NCBI GenBank assembly: GCA_963969495.1
Contig: OZ018320.1
Location: forward strand, 79,965,748-80,029,747
DNA length: 64,000 bases
From: Ceratothoa steindachneri
Taxonomy: Eukaryota; Arthropoda; Malacostraca; Isopoda; Cymothoidae
Direction: 5' to 3'
Shown here: in pieces, positions 53,940 to 64,000 of the stretch
How the letters are laid out: the number at the start of each line of letters is the position of its first letter
Position numbering within the stretch: the stretch's first letter is position 1
Notes under the pieces: generated by a model
Databases searched by the model: none
What the model was told of the DNA's origin: nothing
The model's input: the letters and a program-made list of their open reading frames with translations, nothing else
Program-made: the position numbers and the translations under genes

Positions 53940-55690
53940 TTTGATTACTTTAATATATGATTAGTGTCTGTTTTTTCTGTATATTTTCTAGTGAGTATAA
54001 ATCATGTCTTTTGTTTTGTTTTTATATCTTCTTCGTTATATATGAGTCTTCATCGGTAAATTATGCTGTCGATATTTGGTGAGTTCTTGTAGAAATTGGT
54101 GAGATTTTGTAATTTGGTTTTCTTTTCTTGATCGGTTTTATTTTGTCAATAGTTGGGGTAAAAAACTTTATAATTCTCATGCGTAGAACGGCACTTCGGC
54201 TCCGCCAGATAATAGTCCAGCGGAGCTTGGAAATCTGGCTCGACTTATACCTTTTCTATTCTGGTTAATCATTTGAACAATATCATCGTCCAATTCTCAA
54301 TTAACCAGCTCCTTCATATTCCTTGTCCGTTTTTCTATGACAACGTTAATTGGACTTAACCCCGCTTCCCGGTGCAGCTCTTCCGGGCGTCTTCTTTCTC
54401 GCCTGCGCGTACCTGTAATTAGGTACACGCATTTGTTCTGTACCACTTGTAGTTTCCTCTTTTGTGTCTTCGAGACACACGATCATACAAGAGCATTGTA
54501 GATCTTTTTCTTATCACTTCCACAGAGATTTATGAACATGTGTAGAGTGCTGGCTGCAGCTGTGGCCTAAGAGATTCTTTATGCGACGTGCTTCCTGTAC
54601 CTGGTTAAAGTAATCTTCATTCCTAGTACATTGCACTCTGTGGTGTAGGGATAGTGTCTATCACCCACCTTGACATCAGTTAGTACTCTCCTGCCTATGG
54701 GGACTACTTTAAACTTTTCTTGGTTCGTACGTATTTTTCTGCTACTACCATACCGCATACGAGCTTGCATAGGCGCATTCCTCATGGACAAGTAATTATC
54801 TGAGTGGAATCATCGGCGAATTGAATGTTAAGGCAAGTGAGGTTCGCAGAGGCTGGGAGGTCAGCGGTGTAAATCGAGTAGAGAATGTGGGAGCCCCGCA
54901 ATGAGCGGAAAATTTGGTCCATCCGTGCACCTTAAACTGATTACGCCGCTCTCTCCATGACATAGTCACAAAGAGTTCTTTCTAAGTTTTCACTTAGGCC
55001 CAGTCGTAAGATCTTGTACTACATTTCCCGTTGCCACACCTTATCAAACACCTTTTATACATCCAGACAAACGATGTCCACGTAACTTCTTTCCCGTTTT
55101 GCTTGGGCTAGCTTTTCCGTGATGACATTAATCGCCATCTCCGTAGTTCGCTTTCTTCTAAACTCAAATTGATATGGGCTGTAGAAGAAGTTTTCCTCCA
55201 GGTGAGACACCAGTCTTCAGTTGAGGATTTTCTTATAGGGCTTCCCGCCAAATTCTATAAGTGAAATTCGCCGATAGCTCTCCTTCAACGTTGGGTCCTT
55301 TACTTGTTTAGGCAAGAGAATCATCTTGGCCGTTTTATAGGCATCCGGAAAGTATCCTGTGTTGAGACAGGCCTTAAATATCCTTTTCATCCCTTTGATA
55401 ACATTGGTTGGTGCCTTTTCAAAAGTTCAACTTTGTCCTGGGGCTTTTTGACTGAATGAGCGGAGCGCGCAGATTAGTTCTTCTTCGGTAATCTCGGCGT
55501 CTCCGTTGTACTGTCTATCCATCTAGTGATGAGGGTGTGTCTTGTGTATTTGGCCGTTAAACTCGCTTACGATGTTGCTTTCGAACTCTATGTCATAGTC
55601 TTCGTTCTCCTCCTCAGTTATACTGAAGACTTTTTCCCAATAACTTCGGAATAGCTTGTCAATTCTTTCTTCTACAAGTAATGCAACCTA
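53940..55690 (-). pseudogene. LINE family B, minus copy inside the SLC17 intron
   Basis: Read from 55690 down: a Glu-rich linker, then an RT with many breaks. Motifs include YFPDAYKTAKMILLPK-like near 55365-55310, KVWQREM-like near 55045, LNIQFADDSTQI near 54830-54790 (ADD kept), then the frame 54791-54579 with RNAPMQARM, TNQEKFKVVPIGRRVLTDVK and TECNVLGMKITLTRYRKHVA. The same blocks occur in the plus copy at 33690-36120. The 3' untranslated part extends to about 53940. Inactive. Confidence 0.7.
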
Positions 55691-55757
55691 TTGGATGCAA
55701 AGGTGAAAACTTTGCATGTACTAAACACAGTATGTAGCTTTTATCCAGTTTTATTTA

Positions 55758-56010
55758 ATGTCTGATTCACCGTTGTTTTGTACTGATGTAAGGTTTTTGA
55801 TTGTAGCGATAGATTTGAGACACCAGCCCGATCAATACCGTCTTTTCATTGATAGAACCAGCATCCATTTATCCATTTTATCAGTTCGTGCAATTGAAAG
55901 AACATTTAGGAAATATATAAATTTCGCTCAGATATTATGACTACAAGTGGAAAGTTGTGTGAATTTAAAGATGTTGGGATTCTTTCTCGGATTGCAGGGA
56001 ACAATGTCAT
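55758..56010 (+). pseudogene. Relic of an uncharacterised arthropod repeat protein family (first copy)
   Basis: The plus frame 55758-55940 contains RHQPDQYRLFIDRTSIHLSI, then RTFRKYINFAQIL, and shifted continuations read YDYKWKLCEFKDVGILSRIA. This resembles the block 'EWRLFIDSSK.SLK...YE..K' seen, better preserved, on the minus strand at 60755-61690. I know the block from repeat-associated proteins annotated in many arthropods but cannot name a function. Confidence 0.4.
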
Positions 56011-56559
56011 ATAATGCATTTGGTGTTACAATATATAGTTTTTTCAAGCGTTTATGCATTGCCTTGTTGGTATAAAAACTGTGCTTTTATTCATATCCTC
56101 GTTAGCATACTAATGTGATTTTCCTAATCAGCATCATCATGCCCAACTTGAGAGGGAAGCACAAAATATTGGGAGCAAAACAGGACCGTCATAAAAATCT
56201 GCTACAGTTTTGTGCGATAGAAGAAAAATAAACTCGAAATAATTTCTTCCTTATCTATTAATAAAACGGTAAACCAATGATGGCACCTTGGCCAGAAAAA
56301 TGTAGGAACAAATCTTTCTCTAAAAGGATGAAGTTATTGAAAGAGAAAAGTGTGTAGAAAATTTAGTGTTCGAGTAGCCAAATGAAGGAATACCCTGAGG
56401 TTTGTTTGTTTATCTCCCTCAAAACCCTAATCTGATTTTCGCCCATTCCGTTAATTGCCCATCTGAGCATTTTATGTATCTGCGCCTTAGAGCCTCTACT
56501 TTTGCAGGCGGAGGGTGCAATATCTATATTAAGTTTAAGTCCAATCTTTTCTCACTATT

Positions 56560-58860
56560 CACTTTCTAATTTTTTTTTCACTGAAATAAATGGGTAAACG
56601 GATGAAAAGAGGAGTAGAAGGGGGAGAAAGGGAGTAGTGAATGGTGAAGTGAAGTAGAAGAATTGCAGTGTGCTTGGGGAGCGGGCCATCTCCATTCTTG
56701 TTTTTGTTTCTTTGCGATTAGCTTTATCCCAGTTTGGAGATCTTTTATCTTTTTCTCATTTGAGATCATTTAATTGTTTGTTTGTTGTTCTCTCATTTGA
56801 AATATTTTTTATCTTTGCAATTTTCCGTTTTTCCTTTACTTTTGAATCTTTCTGAGTTGTTTTTGTTTGTTGTGATTTCTCAGGAGTCTCCCAGGATCAC
56901 TTGTACCTTGGCAAGTATTTGACAGGTCCTGTTTTCACTTACCTTAGTCTATCTCTGGGTCTAGGCCTGCCAATATATCTCGGAAGGATTTCGGTGAACT
57001 TTTTTCCGATGTCCCAACTCACTTTTTGTAGGAAAGTGTTTACGAGTTCTAGCCTTGTTTGTTCGTGTCGACAACTTGAGGTCCGGAACTCTAGCCATCT
57101 CTTGTTGGTGTGGAAACGGAGTCATCGGTTCTGCACTCTTTGCAGTCTATTCTACTGCTCTTTTATGCTGTGTTGAGTATGACTGTAGTGTATAACAGTT
57201 TTGAACTTACTAATCCTAGGAATAGATTTATTTTCGGAGAGGTTTCGAAATCAGCCTATGGAGTTTGTCGATTTTAATGTGACCCAGTCCAATTTTTGTG
57301 CCCATCTTTTCATGCCGAATCTAGCTAAGCTGAAGCCAATAACTGAGACACTTGGCGAATAGTTTAATTGTGAGTTGTTCATGTTGAGGGGAGTGGTCTG
57401 GTGTCACACAATCGGTGCTGCCGGGAATTTTGCCAAGTTATTTGGATTTTCCAGCGTTGTTCAAATCTGACGATCTTGTAGGCTTCGGCCGCCGTAACAT
57501 TAAAGATCATCCTTTCGGACTTTGTCTATCGGCGGACCACCTGAGTGACATCCTCTTCCTTAGTGGATGTTCATAATTTGGTGATTTAGTGGCTTTGGTA
57601 TGTCCCTCTTTTAGATCGCAAAGATAATTGGGCTGACACATCCTCACTGACGGACCCCACATGGGAGTTTGAAGACCTACCCTATATGTTTCTTAAAGAC
57701 AATGGCAATGCCATTTGATTAAGTAGCTACAGAGTAGAATTCGAAATAGAGCGCAAGTTTGTTTCAAGAGTTTGTATTTTAGGCCATATATCCAAACTTT
57801 AACGAACCTCTTTTTTTTATCTTTCCAAACGACATCAACCATGCGCCCTTTTGCTAGACATGTTGTTGTATGTTGGTACATTAGAGTTATGGCCGTCTTG
57901 ATTTGTCTTTGCTTGCGAAATTCAACTTGTTTCTTATTCAGATGAGAGTGGACCGTTAGGTGGCCTATGTTTCTGCTATTAAAAACTTTCTCAAGACATT
58001 CCCAATTGTCTCCAACAATGAGATATGTCTAAAGTTCATGACCTAGTTCAGTTGATTTCCAGTCTTAGGAATAAAATCCTTTTCGAAGTCTTTAAGTCAC
58101 CTAAGAATGTATCCCTTTGCTAGGGATGCAATTATTTGGCCTCTTTTATGTGTCTGATGGTGTATTGACTGAGACGAGGCACTTTGGGTTGGAACGAGGT
58201 GATCGGCAGACACTATTCTGCACTGGTGAATAGGTTGTCTACCTGTGAGTTACTATGGAGTCGAGTGAGGTTTGCGGATCTATAAGCTCAGAACCTCCCC
58301 TATTCACAGGCAATTCTAAAAACTTCCTTCCAGACTTCTCGGAAAATATTCTTTTTCTCAAATGGGGTGTTCGATGTCACTGCTTTATGTACGACCACGG
58401 TTTGCTTTAGCTCTCTCGTTTTCCCTTTCAGCCTAATAATGGCCGCCCAGAAATATTTTGCCTTCTTATCAGAGTCTATCCTTTCTATTAACCGGTCACA
58501 CTTCTCCCTCAGTTCTTGCGATACCTTTGAGTTTAGCTGTCTCCCGGGTTTCCGTATGACTAAGAATTCCATGGGATTTGCTTATCCAATGTTCAGGATG
58601 TGGCTCTTGGTCAAGGAAAATCTCTGTTTTATCACCACTCTTTCAAGTGTAAGGCAGGTTTGGAGTAGGATTTTAGAGAAGTTTATGAGATGTATATTAA
58701 GTCTGCTCTAGATATAAACGTGTTGATAGCAGTAGGTTCCTGGTCGAGGTTTCGGAAGTTGCATTGTTCAGGCCTGGAAGTTCATAGGAGAATACTTGTT
58801 CGTATGCCTCACTGTTATCATTCGAGTAGCTCCTCCTGGGTGATTGGGATGGGCACAGCT
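56560..58860 (-). pseudogene. Third minus-strand LINE relic in the SLC17 intron
   Basis: Minus frame 58572-58300 is the linker between endonuclease and RT (LREKCDRLIERIDSDKKAKY, FWAAIIRLKGKTREL). Then RHISLLETIGNVLRKF near 58025-57975, NKKQVEFRKQRQIKT near 57940, and frame 57881-57693 with VDVVWKDKKKRFVKVWIYGL (first catalytic Asp region). A C-terminal piece, QNRWLRFHTNKRWLEFRTSS, lies near 57130-57075. ADD was not found. More diverged than families A and B. Confidence 0.65.
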
Positions 58861-59880
58861 GCTTGAGGAAATATGATCACTTGATGTTAGTGGCCCGGGC
58901 CGGAAATGGTTTTAGAAAGGGAAGTTTGTATTTGCTAGAACGATCTAATTTTTATTTTTTGCTAAGGTCACTTGCCCTATGTTTTGCTCATAACGCTGGG
59001 TTACAAAAAAATCTTTGTAAGTCGTTTACGCTTTTTCAACTGAGCTAAGACAATTTTGCACCGCTGAATCCGAGAATGACATCCGTTTCTTCCGATCTGG
59101 TCAGGTTTTCGTGCTAAGTTGATTTTTATAAAATCCGATCTTATAACTAAATAGGTTAAATTTTGGTACATTTTTTGTTGATTTTTGCTAATATTTCTCA
59201 CAAAATAGTTTCTTAAGATAAAAACATCGTTTTCTAATACAATTTATGAATAAAATGTTAAAAAAATTGATTGTTGTACGTTGAATTTTAGATATTGATA
59301 AATGTAATTTGGATATTAAGTCATCATTGTTCAGAATTTAGGAAATGCTCCTCCGTTTCTTCGAACTCCTAAACTACTCAGCGGTAAGAATGTCTCTGTG
59401 ATAGAACGAGTTCAGAGCTGCATTCATTTCAACTTCTATCACATTTTACTTAAAACCATGAGGCTACCCACGTGCATCTTCGATTCGAGGCTTGGAGTCT
59501 TATCAACAGCTACCGGACGCCAATGTTTAAACAAGGAGGTTATCGTCCCCCCCGTTCGCCCCCATACGCCGACCTCGCCAGATCGAGTTAGGCTTATGGA
59601 CAGATAAGGCATTTTTCTCCGGCCCAGCTGTGCGTTCCCTCGAAGCTTCCACCCCATTCTCCCCCACGCCAAGGAGATGTCCTGGCTATTTATATGGAAA
59701 CTTTACCACTAAGATCAGATTGGAGATCCAGATTTTCGTCGCGAAACATCACCACGACCCTCTCTCCCTTTGTGCGCCAAGGGACCTCGACCTCGAGATT
59801 CACCATCACTTGTCCAGAAGGAGGACAATATTCCTTGAGTGCCAAAGGTTCGAGCCTTTAGTGACGCCAAGTCCCCAAGG
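58861..59880. other. Intron sequence, no gene recognised
   Basis: AT-rich to about 59340, then GC-richer up to the 79-bp repeat. The plus frame entering the repeat at 59630 is not treated as a gene. Confidence 0.4.
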
Positions 59881-60272
59881 CATCCCCCCCTGCTGTTCAA
59901 GGAGAACAGCATTAGAACAGCCATTGTTCGTTTTGAGCCCTTCGCCAAGAAACGGTTCTCATCCCCCCCTGTTGTTCAAGGAGAACAACATTAGAACAGC
60001 CATTGTTCGTTTTGAGCCCTTCGCCAAGAAACGGTTCTCATCCACCCCTGTTGTTCAAGGAGAACAACATTAAAACAGCCATTGTTCGTTTTGAGCCCTT
60101 CGCCAAGAAACGGTTCTCACCCCCCCTGTTGTTCAAAGGAGAACAACATTAGAACAGCCATTGTTCTTGAGCCCGTAGACAAGAGACGGTTCTCATTCCC
60201 CCCCTTTGTTCAGAAGAGAACAACCTAGAACAGCCATTGTTCGTCAAGCCGTTCGTCGAGTAACGGTTCTCC
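59881..60272. repeat. 79-bp tandem repeat, five units, each with two hairpins
   Basis: Units begin at 59881, 59960, 60039, 60118 and 60195 (spacings 79, 79, 79 and 77). The first three are almost identical; the last two diverge. Each unit starts with a C-run and contains GTTGTTCAAGGAGAACAAC, able to form a hairpin, and GAACAGCCATTGTTC, a second inverted repeat, then GCCAAGAAACGGTTCTC. The period is not a multiple of three, so the plus frame across it is not a repeated protein. Confidence 0.95.
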
Positions 60273-60754
60273 TTTCCAAGACGCCACGTCAGGATCCTTT
60301 TATCCCCCCCCTTCGGCTGGAACTCGCCAGCGGACCGAATATTCCTTCAAGTACCTTCCACTGCACCCTAATGAAGTTACGTAAGCCAAGCGTCACCTTT
60401 TGAGTATTGATCCCTTATTTGTCAATTCTATCGTGTGCTTTAAATGGTTTATCGAACCATCCCATCTCTTTAACTCCATATTTGTTTTACCTTTTTTGAT
60501 CCCTTAAATCCTTGGATTAGCCCGAGTCTCCACGACCCTTTCCATTCTGTTTGTCAATATTTTCCGTTTTTGTGTTTTGTTTATAGTTATTATTAATAAA
60601 ACTCTATTTTATTAATGATAGCAATATTATTATCCTTGAGCTCAGTTCCACTTCTTAAGCATTTTGAAGATACATAATATCGGCCGCCAGACAGTAAAAC
60701 GCACTCTAAAGATAATTAAGGAAGTTCCCTCAACGAATAGTGTTATATATAGTA
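60273..60754. other. Intron sequence, no gene recognised
   Basis: Pyrimidine-rich then AT-rich spacer after the tandem repeat. No structure seen. Confidence 0.45.
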
Positions 60755-61690
60755 TCGTCGGGAGTCATTCTACGACAGTCTCTCTTCAGAGTCCAAAACT
60801 AATCAGCCATCATGATTCCATTCCAACATTTCTGATAACTAGTCTTCATCTATTTAATTTCCTGATGGAATCTCTCCTACTACTCGTCGCTTATTGATCC
60901 TAGATTCTCTAGAAACTGATCTATATGTGAGAATTAATGCATTTTAATGTTCATGTTACATCCGAGGTTTCTGAAAGCAGTCAACATATTGGTGACAAGT
61001 TATGTATAGTTTCTGGCCTTCTTGTTGCCCAGAAAGTTCCTCACAACCAGAACAAGAGCCTCCCACGCTTCCAGTTCCACTTCGTTCATTGAATTTTAAA
61101 CTCTAGATGTCTGATGAACTGACAGAGTTTAGGACCATTCAAGATGCAAGCTTTCAGCTTCTCCACGGTCAATTCTGGAAAAACGTGTCCCAAGAAACAG
61201 CCACCATCCTTGTTCAGAGTTTTGGTAACCTGTTTGCTCAAGCCCAGTTTGATATGCAGCGGTGGGAAGAGTATCCTGTCTCTCTCTCCACCAGAGGGAT
61301 GTTTATGACGTTCATTGTTCTGCAAGACACTAATTCCTCACTTACGGGCCAGTTCCTTTTCGTGCAATGGTGAACTCGGTCCCTTTTATCCCACCTGCAC
61401 AGATGGCACATGTACTTGGTGAACCCGGACTGTTGTATCAACCAAAAGTTCACCATTTTCAGGTCAACAAAAATTTACCATTCATCCTGATCATATCGAA
61501 TTTTATCCAGCATGAACTTCGCCACTTCATACTTTCGCTTCAGTGTAGTCGAGTGAGCGAAGTGTACAGAGGCAAACTGGTGCTGTTGTGCGGCAGGACA
61601 ATTTTCAGCGATCGCTTGTTGTTGTCAATGAACAGCATCCAATTTTCGGTTGGTACCGTGGCACTCCAAGCTTGTGCAGAGGTTGTGCAA
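60755..61690 (-). pseudogene. Relic of an uncharacterised arthropod repeat protein family (fuller copy)
   Basis: Minus strand, from about 61655 down: ENWMLFIDNNKRSLKIVLPH, then EVAKFMLDKIR near 61515, SGFTKYMCHLCRWDKRDRVH near 61425-61365, LFPPLHIKLGLSKQVTKTLN near 61290-61225, and EKLKACILNGPKLCQFIRHL near 61155-61095. Then come NEVELEAWEALVLVVRNFLG near 61090-61030, MLTAFRNLGCNMNIKMH near 60990-60940, and ERFHQEIK with a final MMADYFWTLKRD near 60830-60775. CxxC-type cysteines (CHLC) are kept. Stops at several points. It ends 270 bp before the SLC17 exon at 61960. The family is common in arthropods; its role is unknown to me. Confidence 0.6.
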
Positions 61691-61959
61691 TATCTGTATA
61701 TTTCACTAAGACCTTCTCTTCAAGGGAAAAAAACTGGGGTACTCTTGATGTCTGTTATAAAAAAAGCATAAAATAATCATGTGGGGATAAATCCAAAAGT
61801 TGTCCTGATTGAGTAAAATCAATGTGATTTTAGGATTCAGCTCAATAAAATTGTCCTAAATAAGCTAAAACTTTTAGAAAATAAAGTTGGTGTTGTCCAA
61901 TGTAATCAACAAGTATTTTTTCCCTCAATAAGCCTATGTGTTTCTTATGTCTGAAATAG

Positions 61960-62171
61960 GCCTCGCATGCGGTGAAATGGTTGGGCTGTTTGTTTCCGGT
62001 TGGCTGACGGAAAATTATGGATGGAAGATAATTTTCTGGATTGGAGGTGTTATGAATGTGCTGTTCCTTCCACCCTGGATCATCTTTGTCAGAAACTCAC
62101 CCGAGAAACACCCATGGCTCTCTCCCTACGAGACGGCACTTTTAAAGGCAAATCACGACGTTAAGACGAAG
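61960..62171 (+). CDS. SLC17-family transporter, exon with helices 5-6
   Basis: Acceptor TTATGTCTGAAATAG ends at 61959; donor GTAGAT starts at 62172. The first two bases complete a Gly codon with the last base of exon 49536-49772, so phase 1 is kept across the 12.2-kb intron. Reads LACGEMVGLFVSGWLTENYG, then WKIIFWIGGVMNVLFLPPWI, IFVRNSPEKHPWLSPYE and TALLKANHDVKTK. This matches 'G....PLSG.L....GW...FY.FG....W...W......P..HP.IS..E'. Ends phase 0 in the cytoplasmic central loop. Confidence 0.92.
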
Positions 62172-62318
62172 GTAGATCACAATTCAAACGTAATTCAGGA
62201 ATTATTTTATCTAGATACTTGAAACAGGCTAACCACCGTCTGTTTTCCTGTCTATGAAAAGCGGTCATAAATATTCTCACCCATTTCCTTACTTAATTCG
62301 TGTTGAAATTCCCCAAAG

Positions 62319-62444
62319 AAATCTGTACCCTGGACCAAGTTGCTCACCTCTCGTTTCGTGATGATCTGCACCCTCTGTCACTTCGTCAGATCAGCGTTGG
62401 ATGTCATCATAATGACTGAAGGGCCCTCCTTCCTCACTTACAAG
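62319..62444 (+). CDS. SLC17-family transporter, exon with helix 7
   Basis: Acceptor GAAATTCCCCAAAG ends at 62318; donor GTATTA starts at 62445. 42 codons: KSVPWTKLLTSRFVMICTLC, HFVRSALDVIIMTEGPSFL and TYK. This is the SLC17 block 'VPW..I.TS..VWA.....F..NWGFY.LLT.LP.YL', which is only moderately conserved here (NWGFY is replaced by SALDV). Phase 0 both ends, 126 nt. The surrounding introns are only 147 and 660 bp, so it is well bounded. Confidence 0.85.
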
Positions 62445-63104
62445 GTATTATATATATAATTTAAATTTAGAGTACTATCCCTAGAGTACTGTTCAAATTC
62501 AATTCTGTTGCTTGGATTAAACACTTATTCTAGCCATTTATGGCTGCACTGGATTCCTCAAGTCCCCCTTTCGGGTACCATCATTCGGATCCCAATTCAC
62601 TTTGATTGAACAACATCTATATATGTTTACTCTCATAGTTTACTTTTACAAAGAAAAATCCGGTCTTGAAATATATTTACATTTGTTAAAGTAAACAGTA
62701 ATGTACGTTGTGATGGTATAAGGTTAGTAATGAGTTACCCCCTTCACATTTCACCAAGCTCACCGGGGCATGCTCCACAACATTCACGTGAAGCAAGTGC
62801 CTGTATACAATATACCAATCTTACAACACTAAAAATAACTATACTAATTGGATATTTTAACCACTTTTTCCGCCGCACTACATTAGCTCTTTTCACCCAC
62901 GCAGTCATGGTAAGCGGTTAATATATATATAAATACATATGAGTTAACACCTTAACACTGCTTCGGGGACACCTGAAATACGCTGCCCTCAATCCTCCCT
63001 AAGACTTATTGGGTATCGTTACAACCCCAAACTTTCCCATCTCACAAAACAGTTTGCCGTTCATCATTTCAGCAAATAAAAAAATTAATCTATATTTATT
63101 GTAG

Positions 63105-63258
63105 ATTGGTCTGGATTTGAGTGTGTCGAGCTATGTTTGCGGCGCGAGCTACATGGCTCCGGTCCCATTCGCTTTGGGGTTTGGAAGAGTCTCGGATTTT
63201 TTGATCAAACGAAAATATTTGTCCAAAATTAAAACAAGAAAATTATTCCATTTCATCG
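63105..63258 (+). CDS. SLC17-family transporter, exon with helix 8 region (last exon in window)
   Basis: Acceptor ATATTTATTGTAG ends at 63104; donor GTGAGT starts at 63259. Reads IGLDLSVSSYVCGASYMAPV, PFALGFGRVSDFLIKRKYLS, then KIKTRKLFHFIG. This matches 'LSALPYL.MW......G..AD.LI....LS....RK.FN.IG'. In phase 0, out phase 1, so at least one more exon must follow beyond 64000 or in the last 740 bp, where I did not find it. Confidence 0.9.
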
Positions 63259-64000
63259 GTGAGTTATGACGTCATACCTAGGTATTCTTCCCATCTCTGC
63301 CTTGCGGGAAATGGAGGAAACAATGCATGTCTCTGGATTTTCGCCATACTTAGATACTTTGCGTCTTCTGTCTAGTCTCTGTTCCATGCAGAAAAGGTGA
63401 ATTGCACGGCCCTTCCCCTTTGATCTCTGTGCACCAAGTGTTCTCATGTTCTGACTACTCGGGGGGGGAGGGATTATGTATTAGGATTTCCTTTTTTAGT
63501 CGCATGCACACGACTCTATGAGTTATTATGTTGGTCCTTCGGTCGGTCAATCGAATGGTAACCAATTTACTTTTCAGTGAGTTTTTGAAAGTTCTGAAGG
63601 TCGTAAGGTCAGATGATATGTTTTTTAATTGAAAATAAGTTTGTTATTTTTTTTCAAAATTATTGGAATAATTGAGAGCATGCGAATTAGGTTTGTTGAC
63701 CTTGTTTACTACGAAAGTTGATAAAATCTAACCCAATGCCTCAATGCAGCTCATAACGTCCTAAAAGTGGGTGGGTGGTGAAATAGAGGCAAAGCTCTTG
63801 ATAAAACTGAAATCTGGAGAAGTTGCACAACCGCCAAGCCCCATTGCCCTGGTTTGTATTAAAACTACCTGGAATTTATATATACCTCCTAGACATCTCT
63901 CCCCCTCTTTTCTTCACATCCTTTATAAGCTCCCTCCCTCCCAAATATTTTTTTGTCCCGCGTCGAATTTTGGAGGCTAGACTCCGACCAGGGTCCGGGC
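63259..64000 (+). other. SLC17 intron continuing to the window edge
   Basis: No exon could be recognised after the donor at 63259. The frames at 63447-63253 (minus) and 63771-63980 (plus) resemble nothing I know. Confidence 0.5.

Larger units (their letters stand above)
48332..63258 (+). other. SLC17-family transporter gene, partial (six exons seen)
   Basis: Six exons join with consistent phases (1-0, 0-1, 1-1, 1-0, 0-0, 0-1) and GT-AG introns of 794, 119, 12187, 147 and 660 bp. They total 1020 nt, about 340 codons, with no stop. The conserved order of SLC17 blocks is kept across five introns, which is strong evidence for a real gene. SLC17 proteins are 12-helix membrane carriers for organic anions (sialic acid, glutamate, phosphate, urate), of roughly 480-580 residues; substrate cannot be read from this part. 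The N-terminal exon and the last helices lie outside what I could place. A working gene is likely, but the family's usual QIPGG motif is altered. Confidence 0.85.

Noticed and set aside
59630..60073. 147-codon plus frame through the 79-bp satellite
   Set aside because: The repeat period is not a multiple of three, so each unit is read in a different frame, and no start context or domain supports it.

Overview
The window is nuclear DNA from a eukaryote with introns, most likely an arthropod and perhaps a crustacean. The evidence is split exons with GT-AG junctions, long (TA)n arrays, and a repeat mix of mariner/Tc1, Jockey/CR1/RTE-like LINEs, Penelope-like elements (PLEs) and tRNA-derived SINEs. 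The host assignment is an inference from repeat content, not from a marker gene. Nothing bacterial, plasmid-like or CRISPR-like was seen. Nearly all of the open reading frames are either shadows, such as (TA)n translated as IYIYIY, or pieces of decayed mobile elements.

One host gene can be supported: a plus-strand member of the SLC17 (sialin / vesicular glutamate / phosphate transporter) branch of the major facilitator superfamily. I could place six consecutive exons: 48332-48534, 49329-49416, 49536-49772, 61960-62171, 62319-62444 and 63105-63258. All boundaries are GT/AG and all phases agree, giving about 340 codons without a stop. The first coding exon lies upstream of those found and the 3' exons lie beyond position 64000. 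Intron 3 (49773-61959, 12.2 kb) is packed with mobile-element relics.

Layout: 1-2.3 kb holds a PLE 3' end, an internally deleted mariner, a palindrome and a SINE with a (TA)n tail. 2.3-5.1 kb holds an RT relic (minus) and a transposase-like relic (plus). 5.1-10.1 kb has small LINE scraps, a 33-bp tandem repeat and a Tc1 relic. 11-15.6 kb is an unassigned, more GC-rich tract with a TATA-box-like promoter and an exact 180-bp in-frame duplication. 16.4-23.4 kb has a LINE 3' end, PLE pieces (the best preserved RT in the window at 18.0-19.3 kb), a SINE and a second copy of the transposase-like family. 23.5-36.1 kb has four LINE copies, one minus and three plus in a row. 37.9-39.4 kb has PLE fragments in alternating orientation. 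40.8-43.3 kb has two copies of one tRNA-SINE (one folded back on itself) around a Tc1/mariner relic. 43.5-46.4 kb has a CT microsatellite and an unassigned stretch. 46.4-47.8 kb has a CR1-like relic. The SLC17 gene fills the rest.

The unifying pattern is that retroelement ends repeatedly coincide with (TA)n arrays. At least four SINE-like copies and several PLE 3' ends run straight into (TA)n, so many of the arrays look like element tails or preferred targets. Three different PLE-like 3' regions also carry a hairpin framed by UGAAGA-like and GAAA-like boxes, resembling the hammerhead ribozyme core known from PLEs.
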